A stretch of DNA of 60,847 nucleotides from Welwitschia mirabilis (Eukaryota > Gnetophyta > Gnetopsida > Welwitschiales), in assembly GCA_051453625.1 (NCBI GenBank), contig JBOZIK010000001.1, positions 235,635,757-235,696,603 on the forward strand, given 5' to 3'. Made by a program: the position numbers and the translations under genes. Under the pieces are notes generated by a model. That model searched no databases, was not told the origin of the DNA, and was given only the letters and a program-made list of their open reading frames with translations. Positions 58,891-60,847 of the stretch are shown piece after piece; position 1 is the first letter of the stretch, and each line of letters opens with the position of its first letter.

Positions 58891-60076
58891 ATTCATTGCA
58901 GAAAATATCCAAAAAGGTTTGCTAAATTTTAAAATTAAAAATCAAAATAGCTTAGGTATGCAAACTTTAGAATTTCCTGAAATTTCTAATTTTAATTCTG
59001 TAGAAGAGTCTAATTTTAATTTTGAAAAATCTAATACCATGTCGACCTCTTACCAAAAACAACCTATCTCGCTGAATCCAATCCCTGTCATTGGATCCAT
59101 TACTCCTACTCCTCGTGTGACTCTGACAGATCTCATAGCGAATAAATGACTTAAAATTTAAAACCCTTTCGACTTACATCTAGGCTATGATGTGGAATTT
59201 AAAAACCTAAATACTTATCCTACCTTTTGAGGAGAACCTGATGAAGACTTCTTACAATACATCGTTGAAATTGAACAACTCATTCATACTTCTGAAAACG
59301 GTAAAAAGTGCATAACTAGTAAAACCTATATGGTTATCTTTCCTATGACTTTGAAAGATAAAGCAAAAATCTGGCTTAGAAAGATACCCCATAAGAGCCT
59401 AAAATTTTGGAATCAAGTTCAAGAAGCCTTTTTCAAAAGATTTATAAATGAAACCACCATCCAGAAACATAAAAAATAAGTTACAAACTTCTAGCAACTA
59501 CCTAACTAAGACTATGCCTCTACTTACGAAAGATTCTTTATGGCTTTACACTCAAACACTGTAAACACCTTTTTTGAGGTAGAATTAATAGACTATTTTC
59601 ATAGTAGATTAAAAAGTCATGCTAAGAAACTTGTAGATTTCTTTTATGAAGGTAACCTCCTAAACTAAACTTTAGAAGATGCATGGAAGATATTAAAAGA
59701 TTTAGTTGAAGTAAGTCAAACTTGACCAAAACCTTCATCTACCAAATCATTAAAGACTTCAAAGAAGTCAAACATGAAAAAGCTACAACTAAAATAGAAC
59801 ATGAACTAACTAGTGTCATTAAGGATTTCACATCTACTTTAGAGAAGTATACTCAAATGATCCTTAATGCTAAAGTGGCAACTGAGAGGAGTCAACTTAT
59901 TAGTCCAACTTGTGATTTATGCGAAGATAATTATCACATCACAAAAGATCGTCTTTTACTTCCAACTTACAAAAAAACAATTTATAAAGAAGTACATGCA
60001 TTGAACCAAGTACCCTCAAGCTATAATCAAAACTACAACTAAAGATAAGTCCCAAATCACAACTTTCAAAATAGAA
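58890..60076 (+). pseudogene. Element E gag
   Basis: ENIQKGLLNF start, then MQTLEFPEISNFNSVEES and ITPTPRVTLTDLIANK. After stops: DLHLGYDVEFKNLNTYP, GEPDEDFLQYIVEIEQLIHT, MTLKDKAKIWLRKIPHKSLK and FWNQVQEAFFKRFINE, then LKSHAKKLVDFFYEGNLLN. Near 59905-59990 it reads TCDLCEDNYHITKD, a knuckle-like motif. This is the least decayed gag in the window but still has stops. Capsid protein of Athila/Tat-like elements. Confidence 0.9.
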
Positions 60077-60565
60077 NNNNNNNNNNNNNNNNNNNNNNNN
60101 NNNNNNNNNNNNNNNNNNNNNNNNNNNNNNNNNNNNNNNNNNNNNNNNNNNNNNNNNNNNNNNNNNNNNNNNNNNNNNNNNNNNNNNNNNNNNNNNNNNN
60201 NNNNNNNNNNNNNNNNNNNNNNNNNNNNNNNNNNNNNNNNNNNNNNNNNNNNNNNNNNNNNNNNNNNNNNNNNNNNNNNNNNNNNNNNNNNNNNNNNNNN
60301 NNNNNNNNNNNNNNNNNNNNNNNNNNNNNNNNNNNNNNNNNNNNNNNNNNNNNNNNNNNNNNNNNNNNNNNNNNNNNNNNNNNNNNNNNNNNNNNNNNNN
60401 NNNNNNNNNNNNNNNNNNNNNNNNNNNNNNNNNNNNNNNNNNNNNNNNNNNNNNNNNNNNNNNNNNNNNNNNNNNNNNNNNNNNNNNNNNNNNNNNNNNN
60501 NNNNNNNNNNNNNNNNNNNNNNNNNNNNNNNNNNNNNNNNNNNNNNNNNNNNNNNNNNNNNNNNN
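60077..60565. other. Assembly gap, 489 N
   Basis: Removes the C-terminal part of the E gag. Confidence 0.9.
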
Positions 60566-60847
60566 TTTTGATGAATACTTGAAAGCCTTAATGCAAGACA
60601 TAAGCATCAACTGACCCGTCTGGAAACTTGTGCAAGAAAATCCAAAATACTCTAAGTTATGGAAAGACCTAATCATAAAAAAACAAAAATGGGTCATCCC
60701 GAGTAAAGTCTTCCTAGCTTAATCCATTAGCAAATTAGTTTCCAAGAAGTGTCCAAAATTTAAAGATCTAGGGGTAGCAATAGTTAGTGTTATGTTAGAA
60801 GGGAACCGAAAAATTAAGAAAGCCTTGATAGATATCAGAGCTAGTGT
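60566..60847 (+). pseudogene. Element E gag-protease hinge and protease start, cut by window end
   Basis: Reads FDEYLKALMQDISIN, KYSKLWKDLI, KVFLA-stop-SISKLVSKKCPKF, then VAIVSVMLEGNRKIKKALID and IRASV. Same order as the element D hinge and protease. The catalytic D-x-G reads D-I-R, so the Gly is changed. The stop after KVFLA falls where D has Gln (FLAQS). Confidence 0.85.

Noticed and set aside
1-60847. A host gene, biosynthetic cluster or defence system
   Set aside because: Every coding motif I can read belongs to gag, pol or the accessory ORFs of LTR elements. No exon-intron structure or RNA gene was recognised.

Overview
The window looks like a block of heterochromatin-like DNA from a repeat-rich flowering-plant genome. 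It is strongly AT-rich and scaffolded with many N gaps. Nearly everything recognisable is decayed LTR retrotransposon. I found no intact host gene, rRNA, tRNA or CRISPR array. The plant assignment rests on element lineages known from plants: SIRE/Maximus-like Ty1/copia with a third ORF, Athila-like Ty3/gypsy primed by tRNA-Asp, and a chromodomain-bearing Ty3/gypsy. The species cannot be named from the sequence.

Layout. (1) 0.9-10.4 kb: minus-strand copia material. It runs LTR3 - PBS - gag - gap - partial LTR2 - PBS - gag - protease - integrase start - RT/RNase H stubs - ORF3 - PPT - LTR1. Large internal deletions removed most of integrase, RT and RNase H. (2) 10.4-12.5 kb: unassigned sequence, then a degenerate ~20-22 bp tandem array. 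(3) 12.5-17.4 kb: a plus-strand chromovirus with gag, protease, RT, RNase H, integrase and chromodomain, all riddled with stops. (4) 17.4-22.6 kb: a mosaic in which an Athila-type LTR (LTR-A) is joined to an ORF resembling the 'putative plant transposon protein' family instead of gag-pol. (5) 22.6-41.1 kb: two minus-strand Athila-like elements (A, then BC) sharing the middle LTR (LTR-B). (6) 41.1-46.6 kb: a second, very decayed copia. (7) 46.6-60.8 kb: plus-strand Athila-like elements D and E, sharing an LTR; E runs off the window.

The Athila-like elements read in the usual order: 5' LTR, tRNA-Asp primer site, leader, gag, protease, RT, RNase H, integrase, long 3' non-coding region, 3' LTR. 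None has an intact polyprotein. Many of the stops fall where the family has Trp or Gln, and most primer-site changes are transitions, as expected from long-term deamination of methylated cytosine.

Most worth a second look: the composite Athila-LTR/plant-transposon-protein element at 18.8-22.6 kb; a recurring short inverted-repeat module (CATCC...GGATG core) found in LTRs, leaders and once inside pol; a duplicated promoter-like segment at constant spacing upstream of copia ORF3; and the degenerate GTCGCACTT-like array. Several apparent tandem duplications next to N runs are more likely unmerged contig ends than biology.
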